Source: Parendozoicomonas sp. Alg238-R29
GTDB taxonomy: Bacteria; Pseudomonadota; Gammaproteobacteria; Pseudomonadales; Endozoicomonadaceae
Length of the DNA: 44,044 nucleotides
NCBI RefSeq assembly: GCF_947331445.1
Contig: NZ_CAMZOG010000033.1
Coordinates: 1 to 44,044 of the forward strand
Direction: 5' to 3'
The notes beneath the pieces are model-generated. The model ran no database searches, had not been told where the DNA came from, and was given only the letters and a program-made list of their open reading frames with translations. How positions within the stretch are numbered: position 1 is the first letter of the stretch; each line of letters begins with the position of its first letter. Shown here piece by piece: positions 35,091 through 43,869 of the stretch. A program made the position numbers and the translations under genes.

Positions 35091-36065
35091 TTAAATTTGA
35101 TCCAGATAGGCTTTACGAAACATCACTAGCCGTGGGCGGGTTGAACGGCGGGCATCAAACAGAAAAACATAATCTTCACCATCATCTGCCGCTGGGATAG
35201 TTCTCTGGTATTTTCTGCCGGCAATTTTAAACACCTGCTCTCCGGCAGAAACCTTCGCTTTAACCCGATACTGATCTTTGCCGAGAAACTCAAATACCTG
35301 GGTATTAATCTGGGAACCGGCTAGTTTCAGCCTTTTATAGGAGGGTTTCCCCGGCCGCCCAGCCTTAAGAACTTTCTCAAGGCGAGTCACCTCTCTCTTA
35401 ACATAAGCGAGCAGTTCCTGAGTTAATGGATCTTGCCCTTCCTCGGGAGCAGCACCAGCCTTTGTTACAGACGGTGCGGATGTCACCACTGGCTGAGGTT
35501 TCACCTGCTTTATCGGTTTGATGCTCTTCTTACTAACGACCTTCTTAACAGGGGCTTTCTTTTTAGAAACCTTTTTCTCTTTGGCTTTCTTTTCCGCAAT
35601 GTTTATGCGCTGTTTTTGCTGCTCAATACGCTGATTACCCTGATCAATCCGGCTGACCAATTCCACCTTTTCAGCCTCAAGCTCCGCAAGACTTTTCTGA
35701 ATTCTGTTGACAGATTTCTCACGGATGCGAAAACTGCGCTTAGCCATTTCCAAAGAGTATTCTGCCAGCTTAACGGCACGCTGATTCGCCTTGGTATTCT
35801 GCTGCTCCAGTTTCAGTTTGTTTTGTTCAAGGTGAATTTGGGCGTCGGTAAGACGCTGCATGTCGACATTAAGCTTTTCCTGAGCAATATCATGCTTGTA
35901 AAGATAGGCTTCTTCGTCCTGACTCAAGCCAAGGAGTTCTGCCTGACGGTTTTCCTGAGCCTGAATAAAAGCACCAAGGGCTTCTTTTTCCCGCGAAACC
36001 GAACCAGAAGCCAATTGTGCAAGTAGAAGGAAAGAAATGACTGCAATAAGATTTCGGACGAGCAT
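35091..36065 (-). CDS. Exported coiled-coil protein with a Lys-rich linker, unknown function
   Basis: No family recognised. The protein has 324 residues with a signal peptide (LIAVISFLLLAQLASGS). Residues about 25-160 form a long heptad-rich coiled coil with many Gln, Lys and Glu. Then comes a Lys/Val/Pro-rich linker (about 160-200; KKVSKKKAPVKKVVSKKSIK), followed by a C-terminal segment of about 90 residues that may be a small beta domain (QINTQVFEFLGKDQYRVKAK). It is likely periplasmic or secreted. The next gene upstream is divergent, so it stands alone. Confidence 0.75.
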   Translation of the reverse strand: MLVRNLIAVISFLLLAQLASGSVSREKEALGAFIQAQENRQAELLGLSQDEEAYLYKHDIAQEKLNVDMQRLTDAQIHLEQNKLKLEQQNTKANQRAVKLAEYSLEMAKRSFRIREKSVNRIQKSLAELEAEKVELVSRIDQGNQRIEQQKQRINIAEKKAKEKKVSKKKAPVKKVVSKKSIKPIKQVKPQPVVTSAPSVTKAGAAPEEGQDPLTQELLAYVKREVTRLEKVLKAGRPGKPSYKRLKLAGSQINTQVFEFLGKDQYRVKAKVSAGEQVFKIAGRKYQRTIPAADDGEDYVFLFDARRSTRPRLVMFRKAYLDQI

Positions 36066-36337
36066 TCAACAGCCCTGTTATGGTTATTATGCTGTTTATG
36101 ACAAAGATATTTAAACGGCTTGTCGCTTATCAACTGACTCTAACCAGCACCGCTCCTAACTTCAATAGCACTGAGCAACACTGTGGCCACCTTCCGGTCA
36201 GGAGTTTCCCTGTTGACCTTTCAGCATTAGCGCCCCCTAACAAGCCAGCCGTAAGTATTACTACCTGTATTGCACTATTTTCATTCAGGCTCAGGTTATA
36301 ATCATGCGTTTACATATCTATTTGGTCATTCCATACA

Positions 36338-36784
36338 ATGAAAGTCTGTAGTGTTGATATTCAGGGCAGCGAAGCCCTGTTCTGCATATTGTCCCTCGAT
36401 AACGGCCTGATGAGCACCCACGACTGCCGCCAGACTCGTATTCCCCTGAAAAAGGCTGACGAGCAAACCAGCGATACTGAGCAGGTACGCCGCTTCCAGC
36501 AAATTTTTGCCAAACTCTGCGAAGATTACCAAATCGAAAATGTGGTTATCCGTGAGCGGCCCAAAAAAGGAAAGTTTGCCGGTGGTGCCGAAGGCTTTAA
36601 AATTGAAACTGCTATCCAGTTGATCTCTGGTGTGCGAGTGGAGCTGATGTCTAACCATGCCATTAAGGAACAACTCAAACACACTCCCCTTCTGGTTGAC
36701 TCCCGTGGGGCCGGCCTCAAAAAGTTCCAGGAATCTGCGTTCCAGACGGGTTTTGCCTGGCTGAATAAAGTGCGGGCCAGATAA
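36338..36784 (+). CDS. DUF3010 family protein
   Basis: Small cytoplasmic protein of 148 residues with the family features MKVCSVDIQGSEALFCILS at the N-terminus, VVIRERPKKGKFAGGAEGFKIE and VELMSNHAIKEQLKHTPL. The fold of the family is thought to resemble RNase H-like enzymes, starting with a strand carrying an acidic residue (Asp 7), but the reaction is not established. It has no close operon partner; 226 bp separate it from the following transporter gene. Confidence 0.88.
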   Translation: MKVCSVDIQGSEALFCILSLDNGLMSTHDCRQTRIPLKKADEQTSDTEQVRRFQQIFAKLCEDYQIENVVIRERPKKGKFAGGAEGFKIETAIQLISGVRVELMSNHAIKEQLKHTPLLVDSRGAGLKKFQESAFQTGFAWLNKVRAR

Positions 36785-37010
36785 CCTCTGACTATGCCTT
36801 CTGCCGCATCAGGCGACAGAGGGCGCATATTCCTTTTTGTTATATTTAAATAGTTATTTATCATTTCTGGTGGCTGCAGAAATCACGTAACTTCGCCTAC
36901 AAACTATCGGAATGTTTGTTTCTCAGAACACCCTCCTCCGATACATCTAATAAGCTGAACCAATTCAGCAACAACTTTGTACTTAAAAACTAAAGTGAGG
37001 CGTAGAGTCT

Positions 37011-37805
37011 ATGTTTCGTCGTTTATCTGCGATGGTTCTGACTGTTGTCATGTCCGTCTTCCTTGTTGCCTGTGGCAATCAGGACAATTCATCTGCAAAC
37101 AATGAGTCTGCTGAAACTGAGGCTGTCAAAGTTGGTATGTCTGGCAGTTATTACCCTTTCACCTTTGTTGAAGGTGGTGAACTGCAAGGGTTTGAGGTTG
37201 ATGTATGGAATGAACTGGGTAAGCGTCTGAACCGCCCGGTGGAGTTTACTACAGCCCCCTTCTCTGGTCTGTTTGGCATGCTGGAAAGCCAGCGGATTGA
37301 TACAATCTCCAATCAGATTACCGTGACCGATGCCCGTCTTGAGAAATACAACTTTGCAGACACTTATGTATACGACGGCGCTCAAATCACCGTTAATGCA
37401 GACAACACTGATGTCAGCTCCCTTGAAGACCTGAAAGGCAAGAAAGTCGCGGTCAACCTTGGTACCAATTTCGAACAGTTGCTGAGAGATTTTGACCCCG
37501 ACGGCGATATCGAAGTACGTACCTACGACACAGGTATAGAGCAGGAAGTTGCCCTTGGCCGTGCAGATGCCTTTATTATGGATCGCCTTTCCGCAGCGGA
37601 ATTGGTGAAAAAATCCGGTCTTCCGCTCAAACCTGCCGGTAAACCTTTTGAAGTAATCGAAAACTCCATGCCGTTTCTGAAAAACGACACCTCCGAGCAA
37701 CTGCGTATTCAGGTAAACCGTGCTCTCACTGAGATGCGTGCGGATGGCACCCTGAAAACCATTTCGGAAAAATGGTTTGGTACAGATGTGACCCAGGAAG
37801 GTTGA
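37011..37805 (+). CDS. Amino-acid ABC transporter binding lipoprotein (cystine-binding TcyJ/FliY-like)
   Basis: Binding protein of 264 residues with a lipobox (VFLVACG, Cys 21), so membrane-anchored. The family-3 binding fold is clear: VGMSGSYYPFTFVEGGELQG, FEVDVWNELGKRL, RIDTISNQITVTDARLEKYN and GKKVAVNLGTNFEQLLRDF. The wording is closest to cystine binders of the TcyJ type, though other polar amino acids cannot be excluded. GAGG precedes the ATG by about ten bases. Permease and ATPase genes follow at once (12 bp, then a one-base overlap), giving a complete importer. Confidence 0.9.
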   Translation: MFRRLSAMVLTVVMSVFLVACGNQDNSSANNESAETEAVKVGMSGSYYPFTFVEGGELQGFEVDVWNELGKRLNRPVEFTTAPFSGLFGMLESQRIDTISNQITVTDARLEKYNFADTYVYDGAQITVNADNTDVSSLEDLKGKKVAVNLGTNFEQLLRDFDPDGDIEVRTYDTGIEQEVALGRADAFIMDRLSAAELVKKSGLPLKPAGKPFEVIENSMPFLKNDTSEQLRIQVNRALTEMRADGTLKTISEKWFGTDVTQEG

Positions 37806-37817
37806 TTGAGAGAAACC

Positions 37818-38486
37818 ATGACCGAGTTTGATTTCCCCTATGCTGCCGACCTTCTGCCTCAGTTGATCAGCGCATTACCTGCCACCTTAGGCATGACAGT
37901 TCTGGCTACCGTATTGGCACTGGGGCTTGGTCTGGTTATGGCACTGGTTCAGGTTTTTCAGGTCAAAGGCCTGAACCGGTTAACCGACATTTATATTTCC
38001 TTTTTCCGTGGCACACCGCTGCTGGTGCAACTATTCCTGCTTTACTATGGCTTGCCGCAGATCTTTCCATCAATGACCTCTGTCACCGCCTTTCAAGCTG
38101 TGACTTTGGGATTGGGTTTGCACTTTGCCTCCTACATGGCAGAGAGTATTCGCGGCGCAATTGTTGGCATTGATAAAAGTCAAATGGAAGCATCGCTCAG
38201 TGTCGGCATGGATCGCTTAACCGCCATGCGCCGTATAGTTTTACCGCAGGCTTCCCGCATTGCCCTACCAGGGCTGATGAACAGTTTTATCGATCTGCTC
38301 AAAAGTACATCTCTGGCATTTACCCTTGGTGTGGCGGAAATCATGTCCAGAGCTCAGCTGGAAGCGGCTTCAAGTTTTAACTTCCTGGAAAGTTATCTGG
38401 TGCTTGCACTGGTTTACTGGCTGCTTGTTATTGTCATGACCTGGGCACAGAAACTCACGGAACAACGCCTTGGAGAGGCTTACTGA
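37818..38486 (+). CDS. Amino-acid ABC transporter permease (TcyL/YecS-like)
   Basis: Inner-membrane permease of 222 residues; ATG 37818 is preferred (GAGAG upstream) over an in-frame TTG at 37806. The order of features is as expected: N-terminal hydrophobic helix, FFRGTPLLVQLFLLYYGLPQ, then the EAA loop EASLSVGMDRLTAMRRIVLP. It ends in TGATG, with the stop sharing one base with the next start. It is part of the three-gene importer. Confidence 0.94.
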   Translation: MTEFDFPYAADLLPQLISALPATLGMTVLATVLALGLGLVMALVQVFQVKGLNRLTDIYISFFRGTPLLVQLFLLYYGLPQIFPSMTSVTAFQAVTLGLGLHFASYMAESIRGAIVGIDKSQMEASLSVGMDRLTAMRRIVLPQASRIALPGLMNSFIDLLKSTSLAFTLGVAEIMSRAQLEAASSFNFLESYLVLALVYWLLVIVMTWAQKLTEQRLGEAY

Positions 38487-39223
38487 TGGCATTGGCTGAA
38501 GTCACCAATCTGCATAAAACTTTTGGCAACAATGTTGTGTTGGATGGTATTGACCTGCAGATTGATCAGGGCGAGATCGTGGTTATTCTTGGCCCATCCG
38601 GCAGTGGTAAATCCACCCTGCTGCGTTGTCTGAATTATCTGGAAACGCCTGAACAAGGCACCGTCACGATTGCCGGTCATTCTGTTGATGCCCGGGCAGC
38701 AAATAAGAAAAACATTATTGCACTGCGAAGACAAACGTCTTTTGTCTTCCAGAATTACGCATTGTTTAAAAACAAATCCGCTTTGGGAAATATCACCGAA
38801 GCACTGACCACAGTGAAAGGTTTGCCTGCGACTCAGGCAGAAGCTATCGCTATGGATATTCTGAAAAGTGTGGGGCTGGAAGATCGCCGAGATGCCTGGC
38901 CGTCAGAATTGTCAGGCGGTCAGCAGCAGCGCATTGGTATTGGCCGGGCTATGGCTCTTGATGCTGAGCTGATGTTGTTTGATGAACCAACATCAGCTCT
39001 TGATCCGGAAAAAGTTCATGAAGTATTGGACTTGATGAAACAACTGGCTTTGCAGAAGCGAACCATGATTGTCGTGACCCACGAGATTCCTTTTGCCCGG
39101 GAAGTGGCAGACCGAATTATTTTTATGGATGGCGGCAAAATCATTGAACAAGGGACTCCCACTCAGTTGCTGGATAATCCGCAGGATGAGCGTACCCAGG
39201 CATTTCTCAGGCAAGTTCTATGA
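38486..39223 (+). CDS. Amino-acid ABC transporter ATP-binding protein (TcyN/YecC-like)
   Basis: ATPase of 245 residues with Walker A GPSGSGKST at about 36-44, signature LSGGQQQRIGIGRAMALD, Walker B LMLFDEPTSALDPE and switch His in VVTHEIPFA. All catalytic residues are present. It completes the binding protein-permease-ATPase set and could also energise the orphan permease at 27.6 kb, although that is speculation. A long hairpin lies just after its stop. Confidence 0.95.
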   Translation: MALAEVTNLHKTFGNNVVLDGIDLQIDQGEIVVILGPSGSGKSTLLRCLNYLETPEQGTVTIAGHSVDARAANKKNIIALRRQTSFVFQNYALFKNKSALGNITEALTTVKGLPATQAEAIAMDILKSVGLEDRRDAWPSELSGGQQQRIGIGRAMALDAELMLFDEPTSALDPEKVHEVLDLMKQLALQKRTMIVVTHEIPFAREVADRIIFMDGGKIIEQGTPTQLLDNPQDERTQAFLRQVL

Positions 39224-39812
39224 ATCACACTCGTTCTTGTTGCCGAGCTTAAGGAGTCAACAAGAACGAGAGTGTATCCTATCCCTGTATGTGGCCTACC
39301 AACGTCTGATCATCCAGAGCCTGATATCCGAATTTGGCCGTGTCTCGTATATTCCCCTTCAATAACCAATATATGTACGAGGCCAGGTATGGAACTCTTA
39401 TCAATGTCACTGACGGCACACAGCAGTCTATCGGGCTCCACATCCACCAACGTGCGCAGCCAGTGGCTGCGCCTTTGGTCGCACCTGCTCCCTGATGCAG
39501 AAACAATTGGGTGGCGAAAATCAGACTCATGACGGACTTGTCTGAGACTACTCAGACCTCTCTGACATTCTGACCCCTTCGGTCAGAGATGTATCAGCGG
39601 ATTCCGATACTGAATCCATTGAGTCGATATCTCTACGCGAAATCGCAGATATTAGGGAACCATACCGAATAACTGTAAAGATTCAGTTGGAACAATAGAT
39701 TTCTTTTCTTTGGCTATTATGCCAGCACGCCTACTCGCTCCTGCCAGTATCAGCAGCCCGCGAATGTGGTTCTATGGCCAGCAGTTTTTCTAGTCAATGA
39801 GGCAACAACTTT
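39224..39812 (+). other. Gene-free, hairpin-rich region upstream of fadE
   Basis: No convincing gene in 589 bp. Besides the 39230 repeat, it holds CTCGTA/TACGAG (39344-39349, 39376-39381), GCGCAGCC-AGT-GGCTGCGC (39454-39472), GTCTGAG-ACTA-CTCAGAC (39540-39557) and CTGACC-CCTTC-GGTCAG (39570-39586, alternative pairing with 39558 onward). Such density of short-loop hairpins suggests a structured RNA, a multicopy repeat, or a fadE leader. No promoter is assigned with confidence. Confidence 0.45.
39230..39270. repeat. Perfect 13-bp inverted repeat after the amino-acid ABC operon
   Basis: CTCGTTCTTGTTG (39230-39242) and CAACAAGAACGAG (39258-39270) flank a 15-nt loop. Outside, CACT/AGTG can pair after a two-base bulge. 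No T-run follows on either strand. Location 6 bp after the stop suggests mRNA 3'-end protection or an operator for the next unit. Confidence 0.65.
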
Positions 39813-42311
39813 ATGTGGACCCTGCTGTTAATCGCAGCCTTGATTGGCCTGGCTTATAAGCGTGCCAGCCTGACCACGGCAACAATCACCTTTGCCGCTT
39901 ACACTCTGGCTATCTGGTTATTCGGCACGTCTGGTACTTTGACTGCCCTTGGTGCCGTTCTGACCGCTGTTTTCGGAGTACTTTCTCAAGCAGGTTTCCG
40001 TGCCAGCACCATCACTAAACCAATCTTCAGCCTCTATAAAAAGCTGCTGCCAGAAATGTCCGACACAGAGAAAACCGCCCTCGAAGCCGGTACTGTATGG
40101 TGGGATGGTGAAATGTTTTCCGGCAAGCCAAACTGGAACAAACTGAAGAAGCACCCGAATCCTGAAATGAGCCAGGAAGAGCAGAACTTCCTTGCCAATC
40201 AGACAGAAACTCTTGCTTCCATGATCGACGAGTGGAAGATCAACAACGATGGCGACATGGCCCCAGAAGTCTGGGATTACATGAAGAACGAACGCTTCTT
40301 CGCCATGATCATTCCCAAGCAATACGGCGGCCTTGGTTTCTCTGCCCAGGCTCAGTCTGCGGTTCTACAGAAGCTGTCTGGCCTTTCCGGTGCTGCCTTT
40401 TCTACTGTAGGTGTTCCTAACTCTCTCGGCCCCGGTGAGCTGCTGCTCAAGTATGGTACTGAAGACCAGAAGAATCACTACCTGCCTCGCCTGGCCGATG
40501 GCCGTGAAATCCCATGCTTTGCTCTGACGGGCCCCCGCGCGGGTTCTGATGCCACCTCCCTGCCGGATACCGGCACAGTGTGCAAAGGTGAATTTGAAGG
40601 CAAGGAAGTACTGGGCATTCGGATGAATTTCTCCAAGCGTTATATCACCCTGGCTCCGGTAGCCACCGTGGTAGGTATGGCGTTCCGGATGTTTGACCCT
40701 GAAGGCCTGCTGGGTGACGAGAGCGATATCGGTATTACTGTTGCTCTGCTGCCTCGCGGTCTGAAAGGTATGGACATTGGCAATCGCCACAAGCCTCTCG
40801 GCTCTCCATTCATGAACGGTCCGGTTCACGGCGAAAATGTATTTATCCCGCTGGACTTCATTATCGGTGGCCCGGACATGCGTGGTCAGGGCTGGAAGAT
40901 GCTGGTTGAGTGTCTCTCCGTTGGCCGCTGCATCACTCTGCCTTCCTCCGGTGCAGGTGGTGGCAAGTACGGTATTGCTGCAGCAGGTGCTTACAGCCGG
41001 ATTCGTCGCCAGTTTGGTGTACCCATCTCAAAGCTGGAAGGTGTGCAGGATGCTATCGCTCGCATCGCTGGTAACGCTTACACCGCAGCCGCAGGCGCAC
41101 GCGTTACTGCTATTGCTGTTGACCAAGGTGAAAAGCCTTCCGTACCTTCTGCCATTCTCAAGTACAACCTGACCGAGATGGCCCGTCAGACTGCGCTGGA
41201 CAGCATGGATATCCACGGTGGTAAGGCCATTATTACTGGCCCTAACAACTACGTGGCGACAGGTTATGCTTCTGTACCCGTTGCTATTACTGTTGAAGGC
41301 GCAAACATTCTGACCCGATCCATGATCACCTTTGGCCAGGGCGCGATTCGTTGCCACCCTTATGTGCTCCCAGAAATGAATGCAGCCAAAGAAAACAATT
41401 TGAAAGCGTTTGATAAAGCTCTGTTTGGTCACTTCGGTTTTATCTTCTCCAACGCGGCACGTTCTGCTGTACTGGGTCTGACGGGTGCAGCCTTTACCTC
41501 TGTGCCATACAGCGGTCCAACAAAAAAGCACTACCAACAGATCAATCGTTATGCGTCCTCTTTCGCCCTGACAGTTGATATGTGCATGTTCTCCCTGGGG
41601 GGTGAACTGAAGTTCCGTGAGCTGATTTCTGCCCGTCTGGCGGATATGGTGTCCAAAATTTACCTGGCCTCATGCGTGCTCAAGCACTGGGAAGACCAGG
41701 GTAAGCACAGCGCCGACCTGCCACTGGTAGACTATGCCTGTCAAAAGCTGTTCTTTGAGTTTGAAGAAGCACTAGATGGCGTACTGAGCAATCTTCCTGC
41801 CCGCCCAATGGCCTGGCTGCTCCGTGGCCTGACCCTGCCTCTTGGCCGCCGTGCCCAGAAGCCTGGTGACAAACTGATCAACCGTGTGGTTGAACTGACT
41901 TCGTCCAAGAGCGAAACCCGTGAACGTCTGATCAGTGGCATCTATCGCAGTGACACCCGCACGAATGGTGAACGCAACCCTCTGGCAGTTTACGACTCTC
42001 TGCTGGAGCGTGTGGACCGTGCTGACCCCATTTACAAGAAGATTGCTCAAGCACTGAAAGCTGGTCAGTACAACGAAGCTGAGCTCACTATTGAAGGTCG
42101 CATCACAGAAGGCGTTGCCATGGGCGTGCTGACTCAGGAAGAAGGCGACTTTATGCAGACCTTCGAGAAAGACGTGCTGGATATGGTCAATGTTGATGAC
42201 TTCCCACTGGAGCACTTTGGCCCGGTAGCGGAAAACCATGACAAGATGGCCAAATCACCAAAAACAAACCGTAGAAAAAAAGCAAAGCAACAGGACAATA
42301 AAGCTGCCTAA
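39813..42311 (+). CDS. fadE: FadE-family acyl-CoA dehydrogenase
   Basis: First enzyme of fatty-acid beta-oxidation, oxidising acyl-CoA to trans-2-enoyl-CoA with FAD. At 832 residues it fits the long FadE class. An N-terminal hydrophobic segment (about 1-50) suggests membrane attachment as in E. coli FadE. The central region has FALTGPRAGSDATSLPDTGT, IPKQYGGLGFSAQAQS, LPSSGAGGGKYGIAAAGAYS and GGKAIITGPNNYVATGY, all typical. The C-terminal helical part (about 570-800) is followed by a Lys-rich tail. GAGG lies upstream of the ATG. It stands alone with a strong terminator; a FadR/PsrA-type operator was not recognised. Confidence 0.96.
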   Translation: MWTLLLIAALIGLAYKRASLTTATITFAAYTLAIWLFGTSGTLTALGAVLTAVFGVLSQAGFRASTITKPIFSLYKKLLPEMSDTEKTALEAGTVWWDGEMFSGKPNWNKLKKHPNPEMSQEEQNFLANQTETLASMIDEWKINNDGDMAPEVWDYMKNERFFAMIIPKQYGGLGFSAQAQSAVLQKLSGLSGAAFSTVGVPNSLGPGELLLKYGTEDQKNHYLPRLADGREIPCFALTGPRAGSDATSLPDTGTVCKGEFEGKEVLGIRMNFSKRYITLAPVATVVGMAFRMFDPEGLLGDESDIGITVALLPRGLKGMDIGNRHKPLGSPFMNGPVHGENVFIPLDFIIGGPDMRGQGWKMLVECLSVGRCITLPSSGAGGGKYGIAAAGAYSRIRRQFGVPISKLEGVQDAIARIAGNAYTAAAGARVTAIAVDQGEKPSVPSAILKYNLTEMARQTALDSMDIHGGKAIITGPNNYVATGYASVPVAITVEGANILTRSMITFGQGAIRCHPYVLPEMNAAKENNLKAFDKALFGHFGFIFSNAARSAVLGLTGAAFTSVPYSGPTKKHYQQINRYASSFALTVDMCMFSLGGELKFRELISARLADMVSKIYLASCVLKHWEDQGKHSADLPLVDYACQKLFFEFEEALDGVLSNLPARPMAWLLRGLTLPLGRRAQKPGDKLINRVVELTSSKSETRERLISGIYRSDTRTNGERNPLAVYDSLLERVDRADPIYKKIAQALKAGQYNEAELTIEGRITEGVAMGVLTQEEGDFMQTFEKDVLDMVNVDDFPLEHFGPVAENHDKMAKSPKTNRRKKAKQQDNKAA

Positions 42312-42330
42312 TAGCTGAACCTCCTGTAAC

Positions 42331-42358
42331 AAGCCCCGGCACTCCCGGGGCTTTTTTA
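42331..42358 (+). terminator. Rho-independent terminator of fadE
   Basis: AAGCCCCGG (42331-42339) and CCGGGGCTT (42345-42353) form a perfect 9-bp GC-rich stem with a 5-nt loop, followed by a T-run (TTTTTTATT). It lies 20 bp after the fadE stop. Confidence 0.92.
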
Positions 42359-42411
42359 TTTACCCCTAAATACTCTATTATCTTTCTGAAATATTCAGTG
42401 GGTACATTCAA

Positions 42412-43023
42412 GTGGACAAACCTTTTTCTCAGGCTTGTGAAAACAATAAAGAGCCAATCCTGAATGTTTTAAAACACCATTTTGATAATGCCAGCCTCGT
42501 GCTTGAGATTGGCTCCGGAACTGGCCAGCACGCAGTATGCTTCTCTCAAAACCTCCACCACTTAACATGGCAGACGTCTGATCTTTTAGAAAACCACCAA
42601 GGTATATACCGCCAAATAGCAGACTGTGAGCAGAGCAATCTACGCCCTCCCCTTGAACTGAATGTTGACAACACCCCCTGGCCATTAACCGAGTTTGATG
42701 GGGTATTCTCTGCTAATACGGCACATATCATGTCTTGGCAGAGCGTTGCATCAATGTTTCAGGGTATTGGCCAATATCTTAAATCTGAAGGTGTTTTTTG
42801 TCTTTATGGCCCCTTTAATTATCAAGGAAACTTCACATCAGAAAGCAACGCCCGATTTAATGACTCACTGCAACAACGCGCTAAACATATGTCCATCAGA
42901 AACTTTGAGGCCATCAATCAACTGGCCAGAAAAAATTCCATGAAACTGATTGAAGACAACCCCATGCCAGCCAATAATCGTTTGCTGGTTTGGAAAAAAC
43001 ATCACACTCAACAACACATTTGA
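42412..43023 (+). CDS. DUF938 family, SAM-dependent methyltransferase-like protein
   Basis: Cytoplasmic protein of 203 residues starting at GTG 42412. The SAM-binding glycine loop is VLEIGSGTGQHAVCFS at about 30-45, followed by WQTSDLLENHQGI and FDGVFSANTAHIMSWQSV, the family's standard order. YGPFNYQGNFTSESNARFND is a DUF938 hallmark. The reaction and acceptor are unknown. It lies 52 bp after the fadE terminator, so it is transcribed separately. Confidence 0.9.
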   Translation: MDKPFSQACENNKEPILNVLKHHFDNASLVLEIGSGTGQHAVCFSQNLHHLTWQTSDLLENHQGIYRQIADCEQSNLRPPLELNVDNTPWPLTEFDGVFSANTAHIMSWQSVASMFQGIGQYLKSEGVFCLYGPFNYQGNFTSESNARFNDSLQQRAKHMSIRNFEAINQLARKNSMKLIEDNPMPANNRLLVWKKHHTQQHI

Positions 43024-43105
43024 AAGCCAAATTAAAGAGGCAAAGCTTTCCCTTTTCCTGATTCGGTCTACCCTGTACTCGCAATTTATTCGGGTCAGGT
43101 GACAA

Positions 43106-43869
43106 ATGAAATTAACGAGTTCTCTAACTTCTGGATTGCTAGCTATATTCTTACTCTGCAATCATTCTTTAGCGAGCGAAGCCAACCACAGCTGCCCGAA
43201 GGTTTTGAAACGCGCTTGCGTGCCAACAACCAATCTCTCGTTTACTGGCATGCCAAAGGTGAGACCACAAACCTGTTATTCATGGGTTTAGGTACGGCAA
43301 TCATTTACCGACTCCTTCCTACCAACATTAAGAGTTTTGAATACTACGCGCTCGGCGCTGGTGTACTGACTGATTTAACAACCTCTCAGAACTGGACAGA
43401 CCTTACCTTTCGCCTTGGTGGCCGCCTCCCTCTGCATTATTGGCGTAATTATTTTCCCAGCGACATACTCTCCTATCATTTCATGGCTATTGAAAACCTT
43501 CTTTTGGAAGCGCCGAACCTGTCTTTAGGAGTCATAGAGTTACTTAAACAGAGAAAACAGATCTATCAGGATATTAACCACATTATCCCTGGGTCTGGTT
43601 TTGACAAACAGCACTTGCACATTTCTTTGCACCCCGAAGAAAACGGAACATTACAAATCCACTTCCCCAAAGCTAAGGTTACCATCTGTGGAGAAGCGGA
43701 TGATCCCTCGCTGTTTCCAGAAGAACCGTTGGCAAAGCTTGTGTGCCAATCTCAGAAGTTAAACATTAAACAACTGAATATAATCCCACTGGAGGGCAAA
43801 AAACCGCACCTCCAAGTCACCGCTTTCCACAGGGCAATTGCATCAAATAGGTACCATCGAGCCACATAA
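43106..43869 (+). pseudogene. Secreted-protein gene, frameshifted and cut by an IS
   Basis: The ATG at 43106 follows AGGTGA and opens a clear signal peptide (KLTSSLTSGLLAIFLLCNHS then LASEA), but that frame stops at 43291. The rest of the protein continues in the neighbouring frame (from about 43190 to 43869, for example RLRANNQSLVYWHAKGETTN and LGGRLPLHYWRNYF). A -1 shift or a one-base loss near 43180-43200 would join them; no obvious slippery site is present. The last 12 codons (from about 43830) read into the left end of the IS, so the native C-terminus seems lost. Family unknown. A frame-1 start at GTG 43099 could make an intact but signal-less protein. Confidence 0.6.

Noticed and set aside
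36785-36840. Terminator after the DUF3010 gene (CTGCCGC/GCGACAG)
   Set aside because: The stem has a mismatch and few pairs, and the T-run lies too far from it.
39279-39530. Minus-strand frame of 83 codons before fadE
   Set aside because: No recognised similarity, lies in hairpin-rich DNA, and no ribosome site was seen; treated as non-coding.
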